64,000 nucleotides of DNA from Cherax quadricarinatus (lineage: Eukaryota; Arthropoda; Malacostraca; Decapoda; Parastacidae), in assembly GCF_038502225.1 (NCBI RefSeq), contig NW_027195541.1, positions 105,551 through 169,550 on the forward strand, read 5' to 3'. Position numbers and translations under genes: made by a program. Below are positions 1 through 12,261 of the stretch, piece by piece; within the stretch, counting starts at the first letter, position 1; every line of letters starts with the position of its first letter. Below the pieces are notes generated by a model. The model saw only the letters and a list, made by a program, of their open reading frames with translations. It did not search any database and was not told the origin of the DNA.

Positions 1-3000
1 TGTATACCTGAGCAGTGTAATACACCAGCATGTATACCTGAGCAGTGTAATACACCAGCATGTATACCTGAGCAGTGTAATACACCAGCATGTATACCTG
101 AGCAGTGTAATACACCAACATGTATACCTGAGCAGTGTAATACACCAGCATGTATACCTGAGCAGTGTAATACACCAGCATGTATACCTGAGCAGTGTAA
201 TACACCAGCATGTATACCTGAGCAGTGTAATACACCAGCATGTATACCTGAGCAGTGTAATACACCAGCATGTATACCTGAGCAGTGTAATACACCAGCA
301 TGTATACCTGAGCAGTGTAATACACCAACATGTATACCTGAGCAGTGTAATACACCAGCATGTATACCTGAGCAGTGTAATACACCAGCATGTATACCTG
401 AGCAGTGTAATACACCAGCATGTATACCTGAGCAGTGTAATACACCAGCATGTATACCTGAGCAGTGTAATACACCAGCATGTATACTTGAGCAGTGTAA
501 TACACCAGCATGTATACCTGAGCAGTGTAATACACCAACATGTATACCTGAGCAGTGTAATACACCAGCATGTATACCTGAGCAGTGTAATACACCAGCA
601 TGTATACCTGAGCAGTGTAATACACCAACATGTATACCTGAGCAGTGTAATACACCAGCATGTATACCTGAGCAGTGTAATACACCAGCATGTATACCTG
701 AGCAGTGTAATACACCAGCATGTATACCTGAGCAGTGTAATACATCATAATGTATACCTGAGCAGTGTAATACATCATAATGTATACCTGAGCAGTGTAA
801 TACACCAGCATGTATACCTGAGCAGTGTAATACACCAGCATGTATACCTGAGCAGTGTAATACACCAGCATGTATACCTGAGCAGTGTAATACATCATAA
901 TGTATACCTGAGCAGTGTAATACATCAGCATATATACCTGAGCAGTGTAATACATCAGCATGTATACCTGAGCAGTGTAATACACCAGCATGTATACCTG
1001 AGCAGGTAATACATCAGCATGTATACCTGAGCAGTGTAATACACCAGCATGTATACCTGAGCAGTGTAATACACCAGCATGTGTACCTGAGCAGTGTAAT
1101 ACACCAGCATGTATACCTGAGCAGTGTAATACATCAGCATGTATACCTGAGCAGTGTAATACACCAGCATGTATACCTGAGCAGTGTAATACACCAGCAT
1201 GTATACCTGAGCAGTGTAATACACGAGCATGTATACCTGAGCAGTGTAATACATCATGTATACCTGAGCAGTGTAATACACCAGCATGTATACCTGAGCA
1301 GGTAATACATCAGCATGTATACCTGAGCAGTGTAATACATCATGTATACCTGAGCAGTGTAATACACCAGCATGTATACCTGAGCAGTGTAACACACCAG
1401 CATGTATACCTGAGCAGTGTAATACACCAGCATGTATACCTGAGCAGGTAATGCATCAGCATGTATACCTGAGCAGTGTAATACATCATGTATACCTGAG
1501 CAGTGTAATACATCATGTATACCTGAGCAGTGTAATACATCATCATGTATACCTGAGCAGTGTAATACACCAGCATGTATACCTGAGCAGTGTAATACAT
1601 CATGTATACCTGAGCAGTGTAATACATCATGTATACCTGAGCAGTGTAATACATCATCATGTATACCTGAGCAGTGTAATACATCATGTATACCTGAGCA
1701 GTGTAATACATCAGCATGTATACCTGAGCAGTGTAACACACCAGCATGTATACCTGAGCAGTGTAATACACCAGCATGTATACCTGAGCAGGTAATGCAT
1801 CAGCATGTATACCTGAGCAGTGTAATACATCATGTATACCTGAGCAGTGTAATACATCATGTATACCTGAGCAGTGTAATACATCATCATGTATACCTGA
1901 GCAGTGTAATACACCAGCATGTATACCTGAGCAGTGTAATACATCATGTATACCTGAGCAGTGTAATACATCATGTATACCTGAGCAGTGTAATACATCA
2001 TCATGTATACCTGAGCAGTGTAATACATCATGTATACCTGAGCAGTGTAATACATCAGCATTTATACCTGAGAAGTGTAATACATCATGTATACCTGAGC
2101 AGTGTAATACATCATGTATATCTGAGCAGTGTAATACATCATGTATACCTGAGCAGTGTAATACATCATGTATACCTGAGCACTGTAATACATCATGTAT
2201 ACCTGAGCAGTGTAATACATCATCATGTATACCTGAGCAGTGTAATACATCATGTATACCTGAGCAGTGTAATACATCAGCATGTATACCTGAGCAGTGT
2301 AATACATCAGCATGTATACCTGAGCAGTGTAATACATCATGTATACCTGAGCAGTGTAATACATCAGCATGTATACCTGAGCAGTGTAATACATCATCAT
2401 GTATACCTGAGCAGTGTAATACATCATGTATACCTGAGCAGTGTAATACATCAGCATGTATACCTGAGCAGTGTAATACATCAGAATGTATACGTGAGCA
2501 GTGTAATACATCAGCATGTATACCTGAGCAGTGTAATACATCAGCATGTATACCTGAGCAGTGTAATACATCATCATGTATACCTGAGCAGTGTAATACA
2601 TCAGCATGTATACCTGAGCAGTGTAATACATCATGTATACCTGAGCAGTGTAATACATCAGCATGTATACCTGAGCAGTGTAATACGTCATCATGTATAC
2701 CTGAGCAGTGTAATACATCAGCATGTATACCTGAGCAGTGTAATACATCAGGATGTATACCTGAGCAGTGTAATACATCAGCATGTATACCTGAGCAGTG
2801 TAATACATCATCATGCATACCTGAGCAGTGTAATACATCATATATACCTGAGCAGTGTAATACATCAGTATGTATACCTGAGCAGTGTAATACATCATGC
2901 ATACCTGAGCAGTGTAATATATCATGTATACCTGAGCAGTGTAATACATCAGCATGTATACCTGAGCAGTGTAATACATCATCATGTATACCTGAGCAGT

Positions 3001-5393
3001 GTAATACATCATCATGCATACCTGAGCAGTGTAATACATCATGTATACCTGAGCAGTGTAATACATGATGTATACCTGAGCAGTGTAATACATCAGTATG
3101 TATACCTGAGCAGTGTAATACATCATGCATACCTGAGCAGTGTAATATATCATGTATACCTGAGCAGTGTAATACATCAGCATGTATACCTGAGCAGTGT
3201 AATACATCATGTATACCTGAGCAGTGTAATACATCATGTATACCTGAGCTGGGTAATACATCAGCATGTATACCTGAGCAGTGTAATACATCAGTATGTA
3301 TACCTGAGCAGTGTAATACATCAGCATGTATACCTGAGCAGTGTAATACTTCAGCATGTATAACTGAGCAGTGTAATACATCATGCATACCTGAGCAGTG
3401 TAATACATCATGTATACCTGAGCAGTGTAATACATCAGTATGTATACCTGAGCAGTGTAATACATCATGTATGCCTGAGCAGTGTAATACATCATGTATA
3501 TCTTAGCTGTGTAATACATCATGCATACCTGAGCTGTGTAATACATCATCATGTATACCTGAGCAGTGTAATATATCATGTATACCTGAGCAGTGTAATA
3601 CTTCAGCATGTATACCTGAGCAGTGTAATACTTCAGCATGTATACCTGAGCAGTGTAATACTTCAGCATGTATACCTGAGCAGTGTAATACATCATCATG
3701 CATACCTGAGCAGTGTAATACATCATGTATACCTGAGCAGTGTAATACATCAGCATGTATACCTGAGCAGTGTAATACTTCAGCATGTATACCTGAGCAG
3801 TGTAATACATCATCATGCATACCTGAGCAGTGTAATACATCATGTATACCTGAGCAGTGTAATACATCAGCATGTATACCTGAGCAGTGTAATACATCAG
3901 TATGTATACCTGAGCAGTGTAATACATCATGTATACCTGAGCTGTGTAATACATCAGCATGTATACCTGAGCAGTGTAATACATCAGTATATATACCTGA
4001 GCAGTGTAATACATCATGTATACCTGAGCAGTGTAATATATCATGTATACCTGAGCAGTGTAATACATCATGTATACCTGAGCAGTGTAATACATCATGT
4101 ATACCTGAGCTGTGTAATACATCATGTATACCTGAGCAGTGTAATACATCATGTATACCTGAGCAGTGTAATACATCAGTATGTATACCTGAGCAGTGTA
4201 ATACATCATGTATACCTGAGCAGTGTAATACATCATGTATACCTGAGCTGTGTAATACATCATGTATACCTGAGCTGTGTAATACATCATGTATACCTGA
4301 GCAGTGTAATACATCATGTATACCTGAGCAGTGTAATACATCATGTATACCTGAGCAGTGTAATACATCATGTATACCTGAGCAGTGTAATACATCAGTA
4401 TGTATACCTGAGCAGTGTAATACATCATGTATACCTGAGCTGTGTAATACGTCATCATGTATACCTGAGCAGTGTAATACATCATGTATACCTGAGCAGT
4501 GTAATACATCAACATGTATACCTGAGCAGTGTAATACTTCAGCATGTATACCTGAGCAGTGTAATACATCATGTATACCTGAGCAGTGTAATACATCATC
4601 ATGTATACCTGAGCAGTGTAATACATCATGTATATCTGAGCAGTGTAATACATCATGTATACCTGAGCAGTGTAATACATCATGTATACCTGAGCAGTGT
4701 AATACATCATGTATACCTGAGCTGTGTAATACATCATGTATACCTGAGCAGTGTAATACATCATGTATACCTGAGCAGTGTAATACATCATGTATACCTG
4801 AGCTGTGTAATACATCATGTATACCTGAGCTGAGTAATACATCATGTATACCTGAGCTGTGTAATACATCATCATGTATACCTGAGCAGTGTAATACATC
4901 ATGTATACCTGAGCAGTGTAATACATCATGTAAACCTGAGCAGTGTAATACATCATGTATACCTGAGCAGTGTAATACATCATGTATACCTGAGCAGTGT
5001 AATACATCATGTATACCTGAGCAGTGTAATACATCATGTATACCTGAGCAGTGTAATACATCATGTATACCTGAGCTGTGTAATACATCATGTAAACATG
5101 ACCAGTGTAATACATCATGTATACCTAAGCAGTGTAATACATCATGTATACCTGAGCAGTGTAATACATCATGTATACCTGAGCAGTGTAATACATCAGC
5201 ATGTATACCTGAGCAGTGTAATACATCAGCATGTATATCTGAGCAGTGTAATACATCAGCATGTATACCTGAGCAGTGTAATACATCATCATGTATACCT
5301 GAGCAGTGTAATACATCATCATGTATACCTGAGCAGTGTAATACATCATCATGTATACCAGAGCAGTGTAATACATCATGTATATCTCAGAGT
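1..5393. repeat. Satellite array of 30-bp and 27-bp units
   Basis: Roughly 185-190 tandem units built on TGTATACCTGAGCAGTGTAA followed by a variable tail. For about the first 1 kb nearly all units are 30 bp with tail TACACCAGCA. From about 1.25 kb, 27-bp units ending TACATCA mix in, and they dominate from about 4 kb. Other tails are TACATCATCA, TACTTCAGCA and TACATCAGTA; GAGCTG replaces GAGCAG in many distal units. Both lengths are multiples of three and neither strand makes frequent stops, so very long open frames run on both strands. Those frames are products of the repeat, not genes. The array starts before the window and ends near 5393 in degraded copies. Confidence 0.97.
1447..2060. repeat. 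Higher-order duplication inside the satellite
   Basis: A rare 29-bp unit reading GAGCAGGTAATGC (one T missing) occurs at 1447 and 1791, 344 bp apart. The next nine units follow the same order of tail types after both: TCA, TCA, TCATCA, CCAGCA, TCA, TCA, TCATCA, TCA, TCAGCA. A block of about 250-340 bp was therefore duplicated as a unit. Related one-base-short units lie near 1015 and 1301. Confidence 0.85.
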
Positions 5394-5805
5394 TTGATAT
5401 AATTACAACTCTACTAACTATTCCCAACTAACCATCTTGAGCGTTGAATATAATTCAAAATAATAATTATAATCAGCTGTAACACCCTCACTGCTGTTAA
5501 ATGTGTTAATCTAAGACTCTTGGGAAGAATCTTCCTGGGAATGTTGAGCAATAGCTCTTGTGTCTCCTGAGGGAGTTAAGGTGTAGCTGGAGGTTCAACT
5601 GTGTCTTTAGTGTTGACTGTGGTAAAGGTGACTGGTATTGTGGGATACCAAAGTTATCTTTCAAGTACTGTTACACTCATTGTAATCTATCTAATTAATA
5701 ATGTAATCAAATGTAAACTATAATCTAATATGATTCACAAGTTCTAGGGCAATAAATGGTAATGATACTTGATCCGAGGAAAGGGAGGGTAACTCATCTT
5801 CCTTA
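5394..5805. other. AT-rich flank, no gene seen
   Basis: About 400 bp between the satellite and the trinucleotide tract. I see no coding frame, RNA gene or recognisable mobile element in it. Confidence 0.6.
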
Positions 5806-5951
<146 letters not shown>

Positions 5952-6872
5952 TCTTTATTTCTACCAGTACATATACAAGGTATACAGACCATAGCTGACA
6001 TCAATGACATACTACTATACAGAAAGCCGCTTGTTATACTGAGCATTTCGGGCAAATTTGGTCAGTTTTGTCCCATGATGTGACCCACACCAGTCCACTA
6101 TCACCCAGGATGTGACCCACACCAGTCCACTATCACCCAGGATGTGACCCACACCAGTCCACTATCACCCAGGATGTGACTCACACCAGTCCACTATCAC
6201 CCAGGATGTGACCCACACCAGTCCACTATCACCCATGATGTGACCCACACCAGTCCACTATCACCCAGGATGTGACCCACACCAGTCCACTATCACCCAG
6301 GATATGACCCACACCAGTCCACTATCACCCATGATGTGACCCACACCAGTCCACTATCACCCAGGATGTGACCCACACCAGTCCACTAACACCCAGGATG
6401 TGACCCACACCAGTCCACTATCACCCAGGATGTGACCCACGCCAGTCCACTAACACCCAGGATGTGACCCACACCAGTCCATTAACACCCAGGATGTGAC
6501 CCACACAAGTCCACTATCACCAAGGATGTGACCCACACCAGTCCACTAACACCCATGATGTGACCCACACCAGTCCACTATCACCCATGATGTGACCCAC
6601 ACCAGTCCACTATCACCTAGGATGTGACCCACACCAGTCCACTAACACCCAGGATGTGACCCACACCAGTCCATTAACACCCAGGATGTGACCCACACCA
6701 GTTCACTAACACTCTGGCACCCATTTTAAAATAATGGGAAAACAGGGACAGGGACAGTAGGTGCCTTATGGGAACACGTCCGTAATGTTTTCCATCCGTA
6801 CCGGAGTAGATACGAACCCCGGACCTCAGTGTGTGAGAGGAGTGTGCTAGCGATCGAGCTACGGGACACCTT
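5952..6872 (-). mobile_element. tRNA-derived SINE with expanded interior
   Basis: Read on the minus strand. The head at about 6872-6786 resembles a decayed tRNA: GTAGCTCGATCGCTAGCAC for the A-box region, a CCTC/GAGG anticodon-like stem, and GGGGTTCGTATCTACTCC for the B-box/T-arm. The body runs through CATTTTAAAATAATGGG and a region of 32-bp tandem repeats. The 3' part carries CCCGAAATGC and ends GAAATAAAGAT before the ATT-rich tail. The tRNA-like part cannot fold into a full acceptor stem, so a functional tRNA gene is unlikely. The SINE reading rests on head, body and tail occurring in the expected order on one strand. Confidence 0.7.
6073..6712. repeat. 32-bp minisatellite, about 20 copies
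   Basis: The unit runs GATGTGACCCACACCAGTCC then ACTATCACCCAG. Variants are ACTAACACCC, GATATGACC and CCATGATG. A single copy of this segment is the normal interior of the SINE family as I know it from decapods, so the array looks like a local expansion inside one SINE copy. Confidence 0.93.
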
Positions 6873-6977
6873 GGATGAAGAGCCCTTCCCAGAGTTGACT
6901 CGGTCTCTTTTTTGCTCTGCGTGAAATGTCTTTGTTAAAGACTTCTCTTGTGTACAGAGCAATGTGAATACCAGTAC

Positions 6978-7150
6978 AGCTAATGCGACATTTTACCGTG
7001 TCAACGTTTCGCTCTCCAGGAGAGTTGTCAAGCCTTTACGACATGACATATCTCATGGAGCGCGAAACGTTGCCACAATAAAATTTCACATTAGTTGCAA
7101 CTGTGTCCTTTTAACTGTCATATTGTCGGTAATTCTGTCAACATTATTAT
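6978..7150 (+). mobile_element. Foldback insertion, Penelope/hammerhead-related (old copy)
   Basis: A 173-bp insertion flanked by AATACCAGTAC (6967-6977) and AATATCAGTAC (7151-7161), an 11-bp target-site duplication with one mismatch. Imperfect inverted arms contain CAACGTTTCGCTCTCCAGGA and, inverted, GGAGCGCGAAACGTTG. The unpaired tail (CCTTTTAACTGTCATATTGT and on to 7150) closely matches the tail of the insertion at 28945, so the two are one family. The arms have diverged here, so this is the older copy. Confidence 0.75.
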
Positions 7151-7189
7151 AATATCAGTACCTTTATAAGACCATCAGTTCCAGTCTCT

Positions 7190-8560
7190 GGAATATTGGG
7201 TTATTTGTTTCAAGCATTTTGTATTATGTGTCCCAGTCTTTCTGAGTTATATGTCCGAGTCATAGTTGATGAATGTCCCATATACTGAATTATATTCCCG
7301 CTTATACTGGGTTCTAGGCCATAGACAAACTTGGCTATATGTCCTCAACATACTGGGATATATGTCCCAGGCATGCTGTCTTGCAATCTCCAGCACAAAC
7401 CCTAACATACCAGGTACAGGTCCTCAGATACTGGGATTGACATCCTTGGTACACTGGGATGGGTGTCCGTGGCATACTAATTAGAAGTCTCCATCATATC
7501 AGGTTAAAAGCCATAAGCATACTGGGATAGAAGCCTCACCATATTGGGGTAGAAGTCCTCACAATGCATGAATAGACGTATCCAGCATACTTATTTGATG
7601 TATTTGGCTTGATATTTTAGAAGTCCCTGACAAATTTCATTAGTATATCCCAGCATAATGGGTTAAAATTTAAGAGCATATTGGATTAGATGTCCCAAGC
7701 ATTCTAGGTTAGAGGAGCCTGACATACTGGGATAGAAGTCATCTGCATACTGGGTTTAATTTCTCCAACATACTGAGCAGAAATAAGTGTACATTAGTTT
7801 TGAAGCTCTTATTAAACACGGAGAGCCTAAAATCCTAGGAATAATAAGCTACAAGTTTTTTAATTTCTGGTTTATAACGAGATAGGAAAATACTTCTAGC
7901 ATTCTGGATTTAGAGTTATTAGCATATGTTATATAAGTTACTAGAGTACAGCTTAGAAAGTTTCAATACGAGGTCACGGTAGCTTCTGACAAGTTGAAAA
8001 CGAAAGGAAAAACATTTTGAATTTTTTATTGAAAGCTTAGTGTTAGGGGAAATATACAACATAAAAGCTTAATGAAGAACAGTTAAAAATGTCTTAGTAG
8101 CAACACTTTCTGTGTTATCATCGTAAAACTTCCTTTTGCAAAAGTGTTTTAGAAATATATTAACGATAATAGAAAAGGTGATTGAATGTAGTTTAGAAAA
8201 ATAAATAAATTTTACCACTATACTGAGTTAAACATCTTCAGCGTATGCGCTTAGAAGTCTTCAACATACTGTGTTTGAAACTCCAGGATTATGTTTTAAA
8301 AGTTCAAAACATTCTGAGCTTAGTATTTCAGACAGACATTCTGCATACTGATCACCCAGTATCAGTATGCTGGACATTAATACCCAGCAAACCTTTCCCA
8401 TAGCACTCAAACTATAGGGTCCTAAATCCCAGACCTACTGGGCCCTTATGTCCCAGACATGAAGGTCTGCATCAGGCATGTTGAGCCCTGACTCCCAATT
8501 ATGAAATTCCTCTATCCCAGGCATGTGGAGCCCCAAGTTCCAGGCAAACAAAGCAAACAG
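7190..8560. repeat. Decayed tandem repeat, ~28-bp period
   Basis: Fragments such as CATACTGGGATAGAAGTCC, CATACTGGGTT, ATACTGGGATATATGTCC and CATGCTG recur at about 27-30 bp intervals at 7190-7790 and again, more weakly, at 8215-8560, with an AT-rich gap between. No two units are identical. This is an ancient satellite-like array on its way to unique sequence. No coding frame is supported. Confidence 0.6.
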
Positions 8561-8645
8561 TACAACTGTCTAAGGTATTAGTGACCTCTATTCAAATAGC
8601 ACGTAGCTTTATATATAATTCAAAGAGTTTAATGCGATTATTCAC

Positions 8646-8870
8646 ATGGCAGAGGACGTTTTCCTGGGGTTGGTATGCTGGATATTGTTAGCCATTTGGA
8701 GAACATCATGCGAGGTAATAGCACCAACCGGTTTAAATATCTCTATTGTAGGTAAAGATTTTAGAAGACGTGGAAGTGAGGACCTGATTAGCAGGTATAG
8801 GTCAGCGATAGACATAATTAGGAAAGAGAGAGCGTGCCCTGATATTAATATGTTATTAATATGCTATTAA
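8646..8870 (+). pseudogene. Possible remnant of LINE ORF1 (SGNH-hydrolase-like)
   Basis: A 74-codon frame opening with ATG. The C-terminal half, with SRYRSAIDIIRKERACPDIN, resembles the part of LINE first ORFs that carries an SGNH/esterase-like domain in CR1-type elements. There is no catalytic motif, the upstream part is missing and the frame stops early. It is adjacent to the 3' end of the RTE-like LINE on the other strand. The call rests on family resemblance alone and the frame may be non-coding. Confidence 0.25.
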
Positions 8871-8955
8871 TATTATTTTAATTATTTTTTATAATCACAC
8901 TGGCCGATTCCTACCAAGGAAGGGTGGCCCGAAAAAGAAAAACTTTCACCATCAT

Positions 8956-10407
8956 TCACTCCATAACTGTCTTGTCATAAGGATGCTTTACACTACAGTT
9001 TTTAAACTGCAACATTAACACCCCTCCTTCAGAGTGCAGGCACTGTACTTCCCAACTCCAGGACTCAAGTCCGGCCTGCCGGTTTCCCTGAACCCCTTCA
9101 TAAATGTTACTTTGCTCACACTCCAACAGCACGTCAAATATTAAAAACCATTTGTCTCCATTCACTCCTAGATAAACTCCAGATAAACTCCTATCAAACA
9201 CGCTCACGCATGCCTGCTGAAAGTCCAAGCCCCTCGCACACAAAACATCCTTTACCCCCTCCCTCCAACCTTTCCTAGGCCGACCCCTACCCCGCCTTCC
9301 TTCCACTACAGACTGATACACTCTTGAAGTCACTCTGTTTCGCTCCATTCTCTCTACATGTCCGAACCACCTCAACAACCCTTCCTCAGCCCTCTGGACA
9401 ACAGTTTTGGTAATCCCGCACCTGCTCCTAACTTCCAAACTACGAATTCTCTGCATTATATTCACACCACACATTGCCCTCAGACATGACATCTCCACTG
9501 CCTCCAGCCTTCTCCTCGCTGCAACATTCATCACCCATGCTTCACACCCATATAAGAGCGTTGGTAAAACTATACTCTCATACATTCCCCTCTTTGCCTC
9601 CAAGGACAAAGTTCTTTGTCTCCACAGACTCCTAATTGCACCACTCACCCTCTTCCCCTCATCAATTCTATGATTCACCTCATCTTTCATAGACCCATCC
9701 GCTGACACGTCCACTCCCAAATATCTGAATACATTCACCTCCTCCATACTCTCTCCCTCCAATCTAATATCCAATCTTTCATCACCTAATCTTTTTATCC
9801 TCATAACCTTACTCTTTCCTGTATTCACTTTTAATTTTCTTCTTTTGCACACCCTACCAAATTCATCCACCAATCTCTGCAACTTCTCTTCAGAATCTCC
9901 CAAGAGCACAGTGTCATCAGCAAAGAGCAGCTGTGACAACTCCCACTTTATGTGTGATTCTTTATCTTTTAACTCCACGCCTCTTGCCAAGACCCTCGCA
10001 TTTACTTCTCTTACAACCCCATCTATAAATATATTAAACAACCACGGTGACATCACACATCCTTGTCTAAGGCCTACTTTTACTGGGAAATAATTTCCCT
10101 CTTTCCTACATATTCTAACTTGAGCCTCACTATCCTCGTAAAAACTCTTCACTGCTTTCAGTAACCTACCTCCTATACCATGCACCTGCAACATCTGCCA
10201 CATTGCCCCCCTATCCACCCTGTCATACGCCTTTTCCAAATCCATAAATGCCACAAAGACCTCTTTAGCCTTATCTAAATACTGTTCACGTATATGTTTC
10301 ACTGTAAACACCTGGTCCACACACCCCCTACCTTTCCTAAAGCCTCCTTGTTCATCTGCTAGCCTATTCTCCGTCTTACTCTTAATTCTTTCAATAATAA
10401 CTACCAT
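8956..10407 (-). pseudogene. RTE-like reverse transcriptase, C-terminal two-thirds
   Basis: A 483-codon open frame holding the palm, thumb and C-terminal region of the reverse transcriptase. The catalytic box FADD is intact near residue 165, and the GLRQGCVMSP block lies near residue 112. The last ~80 residues read through the normal end into 3' UTR sequence; a small local duplication of GATAAACTCC near 9170-9190 lies at that point. The N-terminal part of the domain is in another frame upstream, so no complete enzyme is encoded. Confidence 0.85.
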
Positions 10408-11280
10408 ACACTTTACCAGATATACTCAACAGACTTATCCCCCTATAATTTTTGCACTCTTTTTTGTACCCTTTGGCTTTATAAAAAGGAACTATGCATG
10501 CTCTCTGCCAATCCCTAGGTACCTTACCCTCTTCCATACATTTATTAAATAATTGCACCAACCACTCCAAAACTATATCCCCACCTGCTTTTAACATTTC
10601 TATCTTTATCCCATCAATCCCGGCTGCCTTACCCCCATTCATTTTACCTACTGCCTCACGAACTTCCCCCACACTCACAACTGGCTCTTCCTCACTCCTA
10701 CAAGATGTTATTCCTCCTTGCCCTCTACACGAAATCACAGCTTCCCTATCTTCATCAACATTTAACAATTCCTCAAAATATTCCCTCCATCTTCCCAATA
10801 CCTCTAACTCTCCATTTAATAACTCTCCTCTCCTATTTTTAACTGACAAATCCATTTGTTCTCTAGGCTTCCTCAACTTGTTAATCTCACTCCAAAACTT
10901 TTTCTTATTTTCAACAAAATTTGTTGATAACATCTCACCCACTCTCTCATTTGCTCTCTTTTTACATTGCTTCACCACTCTCTTAACCTCTCTCTTTTTC
11001 TCCATATACTCTTCCCTCCTTGCATCACTTCTACTTTGTAAAAACTTCTCATATGCTAACTTTTTCTCCCTTACTACTCTCTTCACATAATCATTCCACC
11101 AATCGCTCCTCTTCCCTCCCGCACCCACTTTTCTGTAACCACAAACTTCTGCTGAACACTCTAACACTACATTTATAAACCTACCCCATACCTCTTCGAC
11201 CCCATTGCCTATGCTCTCATTAGCCCATCTATCCTCCAATTGCTGTTTATATCTTACCCTAACTGCCTCCTCTTTTAGTT

Positions 11281-12235
11281 TTAAACCTTCACCTCTCTCT
11301 TCCCTGATGCTTCTATTCTCCTTGTATCCCATCTACCTTTTACTCTCAGTGTAGCTACAACTAGAAAGTGATCTGATATATCTGTGGCCCCTCTGTAAAC
11401 ATGTACATCCTGAAGTCTACTCAACAGTCTTTTATCTACCAATACATAATCCAACAAACTACTGTCATTTCGCCCTTCATCATATCTTGTATACTTATTT
11501 ATCCTCATTTTCTTAAAATATGTATTAACTTTAACTAAACCCTTTTCCATACAAAGATCAATCAAAGGGCTCCCATTATCATTTACACCTGGCACCCCAA
11601 ACTTACCTACCACACCCTCTCTAAAAGTTTCTCCTACTTTAGCATTCAGGTCCCCTACTACAATTACTCTCTCACTTGGTTCAAAGGCTCCTATACATTC
11701 ACTTAACATCTCCCAAAATATCTCTCTCCTCTGCATTCCTCTCTTCTCCTGGTGCATACATGCTTATTATGACCCACTTTTCGCATCCAACCTTTACTTT
11801 AATCCACATAATTCTTGAATTTACACATTCATATTCTCTTTTCTCCTTCCTTAACTGATCCTTCAACATTACTGCTACCCCTTCCTTTGCTCTAACTCTC
11901 TCAGATACTCCAGATTTAATCCCATTTATTTCCCCCCTCCGAAACTCCCCTACCCCCTTCAGCTTTGTTTCGCTTAGGGCCAGGACATCCAACTTCTTTT
12001 CATTCATAACATCAGCAATCATCTGTTTCTTGTCATCCGCACTACATCCACGCACATTCAAGCATCCCAGTTTTATAAAGTTTTTCTTCTCTTTTTTTAG
12101 TAAATGTCTACAGGAGAAGGGGTTACTAACGCATTGCTCCTGGCATTTTAGTCGCCTCATACGACACGCATGGCTTACGGAGGAAAGATTCTTTTCCACT
12201 TCCCCATGGACAATAGAAGAAATAAAGAAGAACAA
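11281..12235 (-). pseudogene. RTE-like endonuclease domain in two frames
   Basis: Two overlapping frames (12235-11699 and 11757-11281) together cover an exonuclease-endonuclease-phosphatase domain. Visible motifs are ALSETKLKG, the GDLNAKVG block and the SDHFLVV active-site block. The frame change near 11720 separates the first half from the catalytic Asp-Asn and Asp-His blocks, so it is non-functional as read. Confidence 0.8.
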
Positions 12236-12261
12236 GAGCTATTTAGAAAAAAGAGAAAAAC

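Larger units (their letters stand above)
8885..12255 (-). mobile_element. RTE-like LINE, nearly full length, frameshifted
   Basis: Read on the minus strand. The apurinic-type endonuclease lies at 12235-11280 (LDVLALSETKLKG, VVGDLNAKVG, SDHFLVVATL), a linker at 11332-10391, and the reverse transcriptase at 10407-8956 (AFMDLEKAYDRVDRG, LRQGCVMSPWLFNIFIDGVV, LLFADDTVLL, YGCEAWVMN, then RWFGHVERMERNR and GRGRPRKGW). It ends in a short 3' UTR with TTTTTCGGGCCACCC and an AT-rich tail. The thumb and C-terminal motifs are those of RTE/BovB-type elements; clade assignment is from memory of such proteins. Frame breaks near 11720, 11300 and 10400 divide the ORF into four pieces. It is the longest of several copies in this window. 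Confidence 0.88.

Noticed and set aside
1340..5118. Minus-strand frames of 682 and 1018 codons as giant repeat proteins
   Set aside because: They follow the satellite's codon-sized units exactly, exist on both strands and in more than one frame, and have no independent coding signal.
1..5393. CRISPR-like array
   Set aside because: Units are contiguous with no unique spacers, and the window is plainly eukaryotic.
6786..6872. Functional tRNA-Val gene on the minus strand
   Set aside because: The D-arm, anticodon-like and T-arm regions are recognisable, but the acceptor stem does not pair and the sequence runs on into a SINE body.
10494..11090. 198-codon plus-strand frame
   Set aside because: Antisense shadow of the RTE-like LINE ORF on the minus strand.
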